Positions 17,832-26,770 of a DNA stretch of 47,980 nucleotides are shown here, piece by piece. Within the stretch, counting starts at the first letter, position 1, and the number at the start of each line of letters is the position of its first letter. The DNA comes from Paracoccaceae bacterium (GTDB lineage Bacteria; Pseudomonadota; Alphaproteobacteria; Rhodobacterales; Rhodobacteraceae): assembly GCA_026707935.1 (NCBI GenBank), contig JAPOVX010000151.1, forward strand, positions 1-47,980. The letters run 5' to 3'. Below the pieces are notes generated by a model. The model saw nothing but the letters and a program-made list of their open reading frames with translations. It made no database searches and was not told where the DNA came from. The translations under genes were made by a program, and so were the position numbers.

Positions 17832-19142
17832 ATGTCCCCGGATCTTGCCCAAGTCGCTTTCGTCCTGCTTCTGTTCATGTTCCTGTTCCTGGGCTCGGGC
17901 CTGTGGATCGCGCTCTCCCTACTCGGTGTCGGATGGATCGGGTTGACGTTTTTCAGCAGTGTTCCGGTCGAAAAGGCCATGGCCACGTCGATCTGGCAGA
18001 CCAACGCTTCCTGGACGCTTGCAGCGCTTCCGCTGTTCATCTGGATGGGTGAAATCCTTTTCCGGGCGCGATTGTCCGAAATCCTTTTCCGGGGCCTGGC
18101 TCCCTGGCTCGGCTGGCTCCCCGGCCGGCTTCTCCACGTAAATGTCGCCGGATGCGGTATCTTCGCCGCCGTTTGCGGTTCATCGGCCGCAACCACGGCG
18201 ACCATCGGCCGCATGTCCCTGCCGGAATTGCTGGCGCGCGGGTACAACCGCAATCTTGCCATCGGCAGCCTCGCAGGTTCCGGCACGCTCGGCCTTCTGA
18301 TTCCGCCTTCGATCATCATCATCGTCTACGGCGTGTCTGCGGATGTCTCCATCGTGCGCCTGTTCATGGCCGGAATCCTGCCGGGAATCATGATGATGTG
18401 CCTGTTCATGGGATATATCGTCATCTCCGCACTGCTGAGGCACGGCGTTGCACCGGTGGAAGCCGAGACCATGTCTTTCCTTGAACGCATACGCCGGTCG
18501 AAGGGCCTTATCCCCGTTGCTCTGCTCATCGGCGGCGTGATCGGTTCGATTTACTCCGGCATCGCGACGGCAACCGAGGCAGCGGCTGGCGGCGTAATCG
18601 GTGCCCTCATCCTGTCAGCAATTTCGCGCTCCCTGAGCCTCGAGATGTTCAAGGAAAGCCTGCTGGCTGCAACCCGCCTTTCCTGCATGATATTCCTGAT
18701 CCTTTCCGGTGCCGCATTCCTGACGACATCGCTGGCCTATGCCGGGATTCCGGCCGCAATTGCCAACTGGGTGGCATCGCTCGAACTGAACCCCTACGCC
18801 CTGATCGCAGCGCTTTGCCTGCTCTACGTCATTCTCGGCTGCTTCATCGAGGGAATTTCCATGATTGTCCTGACGGCGACCGTGGTTCTTCCGCTCGTCA
18901 GCCAGGCCGGATTCGACCTGCTTTGGTTCGGGATCTTCATCATCATGGTGGTCGAAACCGCCCAGATCACACCGCCTCTCGGGTTCAACCTTTTCGTCAT
19001 CCAGGGACTCACCGGACAGAACATTTTCCGCGTGGCAGGGGCGACGTTGCCCTTTTTCCTCCTGCTCCTGGTGGGTATCGTCCTGATCACGGTCTTTCCG
19101 GAGATCGCAACCTGGTTGCCGTCGACACTCGACAAACGCTAG
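17832..19142 (+). CDS. TRAP transporter large permease (DctM family)
   Basis: 436-residue transport channel subunit with about a dozen hydrophobic segments. The DctM signatures are present: GCGIFAAVCGSSAATTATIG, AGSGTLGLLIPPSIIIIVYG, GCFIEGISMIVLTA and VVETAQITPPLGFNLFV. It drives ion-coupled uptake with the DctQ subunit. ATG 17832 lies 34 bp after dctQ. It precedes hyuA by 60 bp, and the remaining genes are probably on the same message. Confidence 0.95.
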   Translation: MSPDLAQVAFVLLLFMFLFLGSGLWIALSLLGVGWIGLTFFSSVPVEKAMATSIWQTNASWTLAALPLFIWMGEILFRARLSEILFRGLAPWLGWLPGRLLHVNVAGCGIFAAVCGSSAATTATIGRMSLPELLARGYNRNLAIGSLAGSGTLGLLIPPSIIIIVYGVSADVSIVRLFMAGILPGIMMMCLFMGYIVISALLRHGVAPVEAETMSFLERIRRSKGLIPVALLIGGVIGSIYSGIATATEAAAGGVIGALILSAISRSLSLEMFKESLLAATRLSCMIFLILSGAAFLTTSLAYAGIPAAIANWVASLELNPYALIAALCLLYVILGCFIEGISMIVLTATVVLPLVSQAGFDLLWFGIFIIMVVETAQITPPLGFNLFVIQGLTGQNIFRVAGATLPFFLLLLVGIVLITVFPEIATWLPSTLDKR

Positions 19143-19202
19143 TTCGCCGTTGACGCCGAAGAAAACCATGCCACGGGACAGGCGTGCAGGCAGGAGGCGC
19201 GC

Positions 19203-21332
19203 ATGACATTGGATGACCGCAAGGGATCCGGTCGAATCGGAGTCGATATCGGCGGAACATTCACCGATGTCGTTCTGGAGATCCAGGGCCGGCGGCTGAC
19301 GCACAAGGTACTGACGACACACGACAATCCTGCCACGGCCTGTCTCGATGGCATCAACCGCGTGATGGGTATCGCGAATGCCGCGCCCAGGGACATCAGC
19401 GTGCTGATCCATGGTACGACCCTCGCGACCAACGCAATCATCGAGCGCAAGGGCGCCATCACGTCACTCGTGACAACGGAAGGCTTCCGCGACGTCATCG
19501 AGATCGGCACGGAGGGGCGGCCGGAGCAATACGACATCAACATTCTGAAGCCGGAACCGCTGGTGCCGCGCAGGCGCCGTTTCGTGGTTCGCGAAAGGCT
19601 TGACCGGGACGGAAATGTCCTGCGCCCACTCATGGATTCGGACCTGGAGGCGTTGCTCCCGGCGCTGGACGCGTGCGGCACCGAATCACTGGCCATCGGA
19701 TTCATCCATGCCTACGTCAACCCGGACCACGAGCAGCGTGCCAGGGATTTCCTGTCGCGACGACGGCCTTCCTGGACCATTTCGCTGTCGTCAGAGATTT
19801 CGCCCGAGTTCCGGGAATTCGAGCGATTCTCGACAACCTGCGCCAATGCCTACGTCCAGCCCCTGGTATCCGGGTACCTGGAAGATTTCGAACGCGAATT
19901 GCGCGAAAGGGGATTCGCCTGCCCGCTGCTGCTCATGCTCTCCAGCGGCGGACTCACCTCGGTCGACACGGCGCGGCGGTTTCCTGTCCGGTTGATCGAA
20001 TCGGGACCGGCCGGCGGCGCGATCTTCGCCGCCGAGGTATCCCGGTGCTGCGGCATCGACCAGGCGATTTCCTTCGACATGGGCGGAACCACCGCAAAGA
20101 TCTGCATGCTCGACGGGGCCGAACTCCAGACCAGCCGACGTTTCGAGGTTGCCAGGGTCTACCGGTTTCGCAAGGACAGCGGGCTCCCGCTCAGGATTCC
20201 GGTTATCGACATGGTCGAGATCGGCGCAGGAGGCGGCTCGATTGCTCGTCTCGACGAACTTGAACGGCTTGTCGTTGGCCCCGAGAGCTCGGGATCGGAA
20301 CCCGGCCCCGCATGTTACATGCGGGGCGGCATGCATCCGACCGTCACTGATGCATGTCTCGCGCTCGGCCTGATCGATCCTGCGAACTTCGCCGGCGGCG
20401 AGATGGTTCTCGATCCCGAGGCTGCGGAAACTGCCATTCGAAACCAGGTCGCGCATCCCATGGGACTCGGCACCGTGGCCGCCGCCTACGGAATGTCCGA
20501 AGTCGTCTGCGAAGCCATGGCGAGCGCCAGCAGGGTTCATGCCATTGAGAGCGGCAAGAACACCATGGGCCGGACCTTGATAGCATTCGGCGGTGCCGCG
20601 CCCATGCTCGCCTGCCAGATGGCGGATCGGCTTGGCGTCGATCACGTGATCATTCCGGCGGACGCCGGGGTTGGCTCATCGGTCGGCTTCCTGCGGGCAC
20701 CGATCTCGTTCGAACTGGTGCGCACGGTGTACCAGCCGCTGGGAGATTTCGACTTCGGGACGACAAACGCAATTTGCGACGCGATGCATGACGAGGCGAC
20801 CCGGCATGTCCGGGCCAGTGTCGGTGCCGATGCACCGCTGTCGGTCCGGCGCCACGCCTACATGCGCTATCGCGGCCAGGGGCATGAACTGGCCGTCGAG
20901 GTTCCCTGGGAACCCCTCGGGCCTGAGTCCGGTACTGCTCTGCAGGCTCGTTTCGACGCCGCCTACCTGAAGGCGTTCGGCCGCAATGTCGGCGGCATTG
21001 CACCCGGTGAGGTGGTTACGTGGAGCCTGGCGGTCTCCGGGCACCGTTATCCCGACACAGCCATCGACAGGGAGGTTCCTCCTGCCTCCTCGAGCGGGAA
21101 CGGACATGCCGGCCTGCGGCCGGTCTACGACGGGCAACTCGGTGATTTCCGGTCCGTCAAGGTAATCGGCCGCGCGCATCTTGATACGAATGCGTTCCTG
21201 GACGGACCAGCGATCATTGTCGAACGGCAGACCTCTGTCGTCGTCGCCGCCGGATTCGAGGCCCGCCTTCTCCCGACCGGTGACGTCGAACTCCGCCGGA
21301 TGACGCCCGATACAAGGGGGGAGGACACATGA
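19203..21332 (+). CDS. hyuA: Hydantoinase/oxoprolinase subunit A
   Basis: 709 residues, the usual size of HyuA/N-methylhydantoinase A. The ATP-binding actin-like fold begins GVDIGGTFTDV (13-23), with HGTTLATNAIIERKGA next and a second phosphate loop FDMGGTTAKIC near 290. ESGPAGGAIFAAEV and EIGAGGGSIA are further family marks. With HyuB it would perform ATP-dependent opening of a cyclic amide such as hydantoin, 5-oxoproline or an N-methylhydantoin, or carboxylate a ketone as in acetone carboxylase relatives. The substrate is not decided by sequence. A GGAGG ribosome site precedes the ATG. The stop overlaps hyuB by 4 nt (ATGA). Confidence 0.94.
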   Translation: MTLDDRKGSGRIGVDIGGTFTDVVLEIQGRRLTHKVLTTHDNPATACLDGINRVMGIANAAPRDISVLIHGTTLATNAIIERKGAITSLVTTEGFRDVIEIGTEGRPEQYDINILKPEPLVPRRRRFVVRERLDRDGNVLRPLMDSDLEALLPALDACGTESLAIGFIHAYVNPDHEQRARDFLSRRRPSWTISLSSEISPEFREFERFSTTCANAYVQPLVSGYLEDFERELRERGFACPLLLMLSSGGLTSVDTARRFPVRLIESGPAGGAIFAAEVSRCCGIDQAISFDMGGTTAKICMLDGAELQTSRRFEVARVYRFRKDSGLPLRIPVIDMVEIGAGGGSIARLDELERLVVGPESSGSEPGPACYMRGGMHPTVTDACLALGLIDPANFAGGEMVLDPEAAETAIRNQVAHPMGLGTVAAAYGMSEVVCEAMASASRVHAIESGKNTMGRTLIAFGGAAPMLACQMADRLGVDHVIIPADAGVGSSVGFLRAPISFELVRTVYQPLGDFDFGTTNAICDAMHDEATRHVRASVGADAPLSVRRHAYMRYRGQGHELAVEVPWEPLGPESGTALQARFDAAYLKAFGRNVGGIAPGEVVTWSLAVSGHRYPDTAIDREVPPASSSGNGHAGLRPVYDGQLGDFRSVKVIGRAHLDTNAFLDGPAIIVERQTSVVVAAGFEARLLPTGDVELRRMTPDTRGEDT

Positions 21333-23065
21333 GCGAAGCTGATACGATCCGAAAGCAGCTCGTCTGGCACCGGTTGATTTCAGCAATCGAAGAGCAGGCC
21401 CAGACCGTCATTCGCACTGCTTTCAGCCAATCGGTCAGGGAATGTGGCGACCTCTCGGCCGGATTGTTCAATCGCCGCGGCGAGATGGTTGCCCAGGCCA
21501 TTACCGGCACCCCCGGCCACGTGAACTCCATGGCCATCTGCATCACGCACTTCCTGGAGAAGTTTCCGATCGACAGCATGCGGCCAGGTGACGTGTTCTG
21601 TACCAACGATCCATGGCTGTCCGTGGGGCATTACCATGACGTAACCGTGGTCACCCCGGCATTCCACGAGGGCAGGGCGGTCGGGCTGCTCGCGAACACA
21701 TGCCATATCGTCGACATGGGCGGCCGGGGGTTCGGTCCGGACGCACGCCAGGTCTACGAGGAAGGCATCAACATCCCGGTGATGCACCTCGCTCGTGAAG
21801 GCGTCATCAACGAGGATCTCATGGAGATCCTCCGGACAAACGTGCGGAACCCGGCGGACATGGAGGGCGACTTCTATGCCATGATGAACTGTAATGACGA
21901 CGGGGCCCGGCGGTTTGTCTCCATTCTCCGGGAATTCGGTCTGGGTGACATCGAGTCAATCGGCGACTACATCATTGCCCAGTCACGCGACAGCATCCGC
22001 CGGGCCATCGAACGACTGCCGGACGGTGACTACCACCACGCGACCGAACTGGACGGATTCGAAGCGCCAATCCGGATCGAGGCCTTGGTCACCGTCAACG
22101 GAAGCGATCTCCTGGTCGACTACACGGGTTCGTCACCTGCAAGCCCCTACGGGATCAATGTCGTTTCGAACTTCTGCCAGGCATATACGGTATTCGGCGT
22201 GAACTGCATTGTCGGTCCGAACATTCCGTGCAATGCCGGATCGATCGGTGTTGTCGAAGTGACCGCTCCGGAAGGCTGCATTCTGAACGCCTGCCGGCCG
22301 ATGCCGGTATCGGCCCGCCATGTCATCGGGCAGATGCTCCCGGACGTCGTGTTCGGTTGCCTCGCACAGGCGGTACCGGAACTGGTGCCGGCCGAGGGCG
22401 CAGGTTCGATGTGGAATCCCATGTTCCGCGGCGGCCCCACCGCGATCGATCCGGCAGCAGCCGCAGGTTCGTCCGACCTGGGACCCGACTTCGATGTCAT
22501 CCTGTTCAATACCGGCGGGACCGGCGGACGGCCGACCATGGACGGGCTGACGACCACGGCATTCCCGAGCGGCGTCAGGACACCACCTGTTGAAGCGGTC
22601 GAGGCGTCCTTTCCCCTGATCGTCTGGCGCAAGGAGATCCGCGGCGGTTCCGGCGGCGCCGGGCGATACCGGGGTGGCCTGGGCCAGGTTCTCGAAATCG
22701 GGGGCGCCCGGGAGAGACCACTTTCGGTTGCGGCCATGTTCGACCGGACATGGAGGGCGCCCGAAGGCCGCCATGGCGGCAAGGACGGACTGCCTGGCAA
22801 GGTGAGCCTGGCTTCGGGCGTATCCCTCAGGAGCAAGGGCCGGCAACTGATTCCCCGCGGCGACCGAATAGTTCTCGAACTCCCGGGAGGCGGCGGTTAC
22901 GGCCCGCCCGGCGATCGCGAGGCCGAACTTGTACGCGAAGACGTGATCGACGACCTTGTATCGGTCGAAGCCGCGGAAGCCGACTACGGGGTGGTGCTGA
23001 CGGATTCACTCGAAATCGACGAACGGGCGACCTGCCGCCGGCGTGCGGAGCATTCGCGGTCATGA
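21329..23065 (+). CDS. hyuB: Hydantoinase/oxoprolinase subunit B
   Basis: 578 residues, the normal length for HyuB. Recognised by GDLSAGLFNRRGEMVAQ, HVNSMAICI, GDVFCTNDPWLSVGHYHDV (about 88-106), a metal-site region, and glycine-rich C-terminal segments EIRGGSGGAGRYRGGLGQ and LPGGGGYGPP. It is the catalytic partner of HyuA and is translationally coupled to it by ATGA. Its stop overlaps the amidotransferase start by another ATGA, so the three proteins are probably made in a fixed ratio. Confidence 0.94.
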   Translation: MSEADTIRKQLVWHRLISAIEEQAQTVIRTAFSQSVRECGDLSAGLFNRRGEMVAQAITGTPGHVNSMAICITHFLEKFPIDSMRPGDVFCTNDPWLSVGHYHDVTVVTPAFHEGRAVGLLANTCHIVDMGGRGFGPDARQVYEEGINIPVMHLAREGVINEDLMEILRTNVRNPADMEGDFYAMMNCNDDGARRFVSILREFGLGDIESIGDYIIAQSRDSIRRAIERLPDGDYHHATELDGFEAPIRIEALVTVNGSDLLVDYTGSSPASPYGINVVSNFCQAYTVFGVNCIVGPNIPCNAGSIGVVEVTAPEGCILNACRPMPVSARHVIGQMLPDVVFGCLAQAVPELVPAEGAGSMWNPMFRGGPTAIDPAAAAGSSDLGPDFDVILFNTGGTGGRPTMDGLTTTAFPSGVRTPPVEAVEASFPLIVWRKEIRGGSGGAGRYRGGLGQVLEIGGARERPLSVAAMFDRTWRAPEGRHGGKDGLPGKVSLASGVSLRSKGRQLIPRGDRIVLELPGGGGYGPPGDREAELVREDVIDDLVSVEAAEADYGVVLTDSLEIDERATCRRRAEHSRS

Positions 23066-23796
23066 AGCCATTCCTCTATCTCGACAACTGGCATGCTCTG
23101 CAGGCCGTTTCGCGGTTCGATGACTTTCTGAATTCTTCCGGATTACAAATCGAAACTGTCCGGACCAATGCGGGGCAACTCCCCCGCGATTCCGACTATT
23201 GCGGTGTCTTCGTCAGCCCAAGCTTCAACGGGGCCTATGACGACCTGCCATGGGTTCACCGACTCCACGAAATCCTCCGATCGCTCGCGACACGCAGCAT
23301 CCCGATGCTTGGTCTCTGCTTTGGCAGCCAGATCCTTGCCTCCGCACTGGTCGGACGCGAACAGGTTTTCATTCGTGACAGCCGGGAAACAGGATGGGGT
23401 GAAATTTTCCTGACGGAGGCGGCCCGGGATGATCCCCTGACGCGGGGTTTACCTGACAACATTCCGGCCTTTCACTGGCACGGCGACGAAGTTGCGGCAC
23501 CTCACCCGGACATCATCGTCATCGCCAGGAGCACGGGATGCGGGAACCAGATCTGGCGTTGGGCACGGGGTCCCGTCTGGGGTGTTCAACCCCATTTCGA
23601 GTACGACGGTGACGGTCTCCGGGTTTGGTTCAGCGGCAACAGGGGCCAATTCGAGGCCGCGGGCATGACACTGTCCGGTCTGGAGTCCAGCGCGTCGAAT
23701 TGCAACGACGGCTTCAGGCTGCTCGAGAACTTCGTCGGAATTGCCGCGAATTCCGATTGCATGCGGATCGGAAAAGGGAGGATTCCCGAGGAGTAG
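23062..23796 (+). CDS. Class I glutamine amidotransferase-like protein
   Basis: 244 residues with the class I fold: VFVSPSFNGAYDD, then the nucleophile elbow LGLCFGSQILA (C86), FHWHGDE, and GVQPHFEYD giving H178 and E180. A complete Cys-His-Glu triad is therefore present. No synthetase domain is attached, so it may hydrolyse a gamma-glutamyl or other amide, as do stand-alone members such as PuuD-like or GuaA-N-like proteins, or pass ammonia to a partner. The ATG overlaps the hyuB stop by 4 nt, so a linked role is likely: further hydrolysis of the ring-opened product is a reasonable guess. GTG or ATG starts farther upstream would lie inside hyuB in another frame and are not used. Confidence 0.85.
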   Translation: MKPFLYLDNWHALQAVSRFDDFLNSSGLQIETVRTNAGQLPRDSDYCGVFVSPSFNGAYDDLPWVHRLHEILRSLATRSIPMLGLCFGSQILASALVGREQVFIRDSRETGWGEIFLTEAARDDPLTRGLPDNIPAFHWHGDEVAAPHPDIIVIARSTGCGNQIWRWARGPVWGVQPHFEYDGDGLRVWFSGNRGQFEAAGMTLSGLESSASNCNDGFRLLENFVGIAANSDCMRIGKGRIPEE

Positions 23797-24269
23797 CATC
23801 CGTTGCGTCGGAGCGGGGTTTCGTTGGCAAACCACGGCTCCTTCCCACGAGGCCGGGGCCTGTGCACGTGCAGAACCTGTGTGCAATTTTCGCAGGAATC
23901 GAACTGGATGGTGGAGATTTTGGCGTCGGACACGACAATCCGAGCTTCTCGATCCGAGCCGTGGGATGGCGCAATTTCCTAGCCGACGAGGCGGCGGAGA
24001 TCGCGAGAAGCAGAACGGACGAAGCACGTCTTTGGTGCCATGTTCGGCAAGGGCGGGTTGAGAAGAGCATTGGGAAACGCGTCCCGGTCGGGCACCGGCC
24101 CGACGTCTCGTTCGACCGCACCCATTCGATACTGCGCGCGCTACCGGAGATGAGCCGCAAAGGCACGCGTTCGGCTGTGGAACCAAAGGCGTCAACCTGT
24201 CGAAATAACCCGAACTCGAGGGACTCCTTGTCAACCCGGTGCGAGCACGGGAACTGATCGGCACGTTGC
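23797..24269. other. Gene-free interval with unassignable frames
   Basis: Several open frames cross this stretch on both strands, including a minus frame with IEWVRSNETSGR and a plus frame with VHVQNLCAIFAGIELDGGDFGV. None matches a family I recognise. It follows the amidotransferase stop without a clear terminator hairpin and looks like decayed DNA. Confidence 0.45.
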
Positions 24270-24474
24270 CTATAGCACTTGATCGAGCTTCAAGCCTTCC
24301 AACCCTTGTCCGAGTGTCAAACCCGCCAGCATGACGCGCGAGACGCCCGGTATTCGGTCGACCCAGCACGGCGCGACTCCGTCCTGAAAACTGCCCCGAA
24401 ACCATTCCAATTTCAGGGTTTCGTCCGCAAGGACGAATCGGGCCAATCGTTCGGGAGCAACCTTGGTTATCCCG
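24270..24474 (-). pseudogene. C-terminal remnant of an unrecognised protein
   Basis: One minus-strand frame reads ITKVAPERLARFVLADETLKL, then WFRGSFQDGVAPCWVDRIPG, VSRVMLAGLTLGQGLEGL and KLDQVL, ending at a TAG (stop codon complement at 24270-24272). The residue use is protein-like throughout about 68 codons. No start or N-terminal domain can be found upstream, so it is probably the tail of a lost gene. The family is not recognised. Confidence 0.45.
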
Positions 24475-24568
24475 TGCCTTGAACACCTGCTGTGGACCCG
24501 TGCCCCGATCGTTGGCCGCGATGGAGACCCGGTGGGAAGTCCGCGCCTCGAGCGTCTTGCCGGAGGCG

Positions 24569-24931
24569 CTAGTTTTTTTTCGCAAGCCCTTTGCGGGTCA
24601 GTTCAGAGATGAGGTCACTCTCGACTTCGGCGAACATCGCAAACAACGCGGTCACGATCTTGGTCCGGACATTCCGCTTGAATTCGGCACGAATGGTTTC
24701 CTTGATCGCGATGAATGCGGCAGCCGCCTGTGCGCGGCCGTCAATGACGGCGACGATCCATCCGAGCGAGCGCCCGGGCCTGTAAAGTTCGCCCACGACT
24801 AGGCGGTCTGCGCAATTGAAAACACCGATCAGCCCATCGAGCCTGCAGTGTTTCGCCGTGCCTTGCCCAAGTGCTGATGCCAAGACGAAGCCGTATTTCC
24901 GGAAGCCGTGCTTGAGGGCATATTCGAGCAT
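24569..24931 (-). pseudogene. Serine recombinase (resolvase/invertase) remnant
   Basis: A 120-codon frame includes DRLVVGELYRPGRSLGWIV, FIAIKETIRAEF, VRTKIVTALFAMFAEVESDL and ISELTRKGLAKKN. This is the middle to late catalytic domain of a small serine recombinase, including the E-helix. The N-terminal catalytic Ser region is absent. The first 21 codons (HGFRKYGFVLASAL) belong to the duplicated block and recur at 12541-12603. The frame ends in a run of eight A. One base fewer would continue KKTSASGKTLE, which resembles the family's basic linker, so a homopolymer frameshift is likely. It is the only mobile-element gene seen here. Confidence 0.7.
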
Positions 24932-25719
24932 GACGAGGCACGCGCTACCTGCGCGGCCTCTGCGCGGTCGAGACCCTGAGATAAGCGAAGGGTTTCAGGC
25001 GAAACCGGTCGATGGAGGTTCGACATGTCATGCCCGTCACCATGGGGTTCCGCGGCCCAGCGAACACCATTGCCAATCACCTTGAGAATTTCTGCCTGAT
25101 GGAAAACCGGATAGGTCTCGTGACCGGGACTGAAATGAAAAATCCTGCCGCGGCCGCGCGTCCAGGTGCAACCGCCGCGGAAGACTTCTCCGCCTTGGTA
25201 CCAGTTGATGAAGACCACATCGTCAGGCCTTGGTACATTGAAGGGCTCGCCATACATTTCGTCGGCCGGGATTTCGATATGCATCGCAACACCGCGCGCG
25301 ATCGGATGGGAAGGCAAGACACACCACAATCGCACTCTTTCGCCTCTTTCGGAATCGCGCCAGGCCAGGTTGCAGCTCGTACCCATCAACCGCTTAAACG
25401 CCAGGCTGTGATGGGCGGAATGCAGTGCCACGAAACCCATGCCGGCGTTTACCCGTGTGACGATCGCCTCGACAATCCGTTGTTCGACCCTGTCGTGCAG
25501 GATGTGTCCCCACCAGACCAGTACGTCCACATCATTCAGTGCGCCGGAAGGCAGGCCCTGCTCGGGCATATCCATGGTCGCAACCGAAATGTGCAGGTCG
25601 TCGGCAGCCAATCCGCCTGCAAGCGTCCCGTGAATGCCCAACGGATAAATTGCAGCAACTTCGGGGCGGGTTCTCTCGTGTTCATTTTCGTTCCAGATCA
25701 GGACTTTGAGCCTTCGCAT
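24829..25719 (-). CDS. ThuA-like protein, copy 2
   Basis: 296-residue counterpart of the gene at 12.55-13.39 kb, starting at ATG 25719 with the same MRRLKVLIWNENEHE. The core (VLVWWGHILHD, GMGFVALHSAHHS, FHFSPGHETYP) is unchanged. About a dozen substitutions lie mostly in the first third and in the tail. The C-terminal 60 residues run across the repeat edge into the recombinase remnant and are unlikely to be native. It lies 4 bp downstream of the second ThuB-like gene. The presumed role is sugar oxidation or isomerisation together with that dehydrogenase. Confidence 0.85.
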   Translation of the reverse strand: MRRLKVLIWNENEHERTRPEVAAIYPLGIHGTLAGGLAADDLHISVATMDMPEQGLPSGALNDVDVLVWWGHILHDRVEQRIVEAIVTRVNAGMGFVALHSAHHSLAFKRLMGTSCNLAWRDSERGERVRLWCVLPSHPIARGVAMHIEIPADEMYGEPFNVPRPDDVVFINWYQGGEVFRGGCTWTRGRGRIFHFSPGHETYPVFHQAEILKVIGNGVRWAAEPHGDGHDMSNLHRPVSPETLRLSQGLDRAEAAQVARASSCSNMPSSTASGNTASSWHQHLGKARRNTAGSMG

Positions 25720-25723
25720 TTCA

Positions 25724-26737
25724 TCAACCCTCAATGTCTTTGGTAAGTACCGGTTGACCACCCTGCTCGGCGGATTTCCGGGTGGCGGCCCAAAGACGTG
25801 CGAATTCCACGTTTCGGGAAGCGGGCGACGGATTGGCGATCCGTCCCGTACAAACTTCACGAAAGAAATCGATCAAATGCCGTTCCTTGCCGCAGTTGAT
25901 TTCCGTCTCCACGAGGTCCGGGCCTTGGCGTACCATAGCCGGACGCACTCCCCATGGATCCACCCGAAGGACAGCCCTTTCAAAAAAGAACACGAGTTCG
26001 CCCACGCAAGGCGGCGCAGTGTTTCCGCAGGCAACCAGAGACACAAGTGCCCCGTTCTGCATTTTCCCCGAAAGCACTGCGGCAACCTCGATACCTGGAC
26101 CGATTTCCGCAAACCGGGCTGACACCGTCTCGAGACCGCAACCGGCGATGTCGAGAACCACGTTCAGCAGGTGGCTTCCACAGTCGAGCAGGAAACCGCC
26201 GCCCGAAAATTTCGGATCCTGTTTCCAGTGACCCGAATTGAGCGTGGCCCAGTTTTCCGACGCCGTGCCGGAGATGCAACGGAGTTTTCCAAAGTCTCCG
26301 TTCGCCACTGCATCCGATGCCGCCCGTACTCCGGGTGACAGTGATCCATTGAACGACACAACCAGTGTCCTGCCCGTATCGGCAACGGCACGCTCGATCA
26401 TTCGTGCGTCTTCCACAGTGAATGCCATCGGCTTTTCCAGAAGAACGTCCAGACCTGCATGCAGGGCGGCCACGGCCTGTTCCGCGTGAAACACATGCGG
26501 TGTCGCGATGTAAACCGCATCCAGCGATTTGGGATTTTCAGATACCAGTTCCTCAACCGATCCGGCCCGGCTCGGACCCGGCTCGAAACCGGATGCAAAC
26601 CGTGCGAACTGTGCGCCGTTCAATTCGACCCCCGCGACGACCCGGACCTTCCCGCCCCCCTGCCATTTCGTGACTTGCTCCGTCGCGATGTGGCCACAGC
26701 CGATCACACCAATCCGGATGGCTTTCGACTGTGACAC
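25724..26737 (-). CDS. Gfo/Idh/MocA oxidoreductase (ThuB-like), copy 2
   Basis: 337 residues, same length as copy 1. IRIGVIGCGHIATEQV (Rossmann), VYIATPHVFH and LEKPMAF (catalytic Lys about 100) are intact. Differences from copy 1 are confined to the first 110 residues (for example GGGKVRVVAGVELNG against GAGKVRVIAGVELDG); the rest is identical at DNA level. Both copies look functional, so dosage or two slightly different substrate ranges are possible. Confidence 0.93.
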   Translation of the reverse strand: MSQSKAIRIGVIGCGHIATEQVTKWQGGGKVRVVAGVELNGAQFARFASGFEPGPSRAGSVEELVSENPKSLDAVYIATPHVFHAEQAVAALHAGLDVLLEKPMAFTVEDARMIERAVADTGRTLVVSFNGSLSPGVRAASDAVANGDFGKLRCISGTASENWATLNSGHWKQDPKFSGGGFLLDCGSHLLNVVLDIAGCGLETVSARFAEIGPGIEVAAVLSGKMQNGALVSLVACGNTAPPCVGELVFFFERAVLRVDPWGVRPAMVRQGPDLVETEINCGKERHLIDFFREVCTGRIANPSPASRNVEFARLWAATRKSAEQGGQPVLTKDIEG

Positions 26738-26770
26738 GGTCAGTCCTCCTCCGAAAGGTTGCTCTTCCGG

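Noticed and set aside
18615..19412. Minus-strand frame of 265 codons
   Set aside because: Antisense to dctM and the start of hyuA. No recognisable motif.
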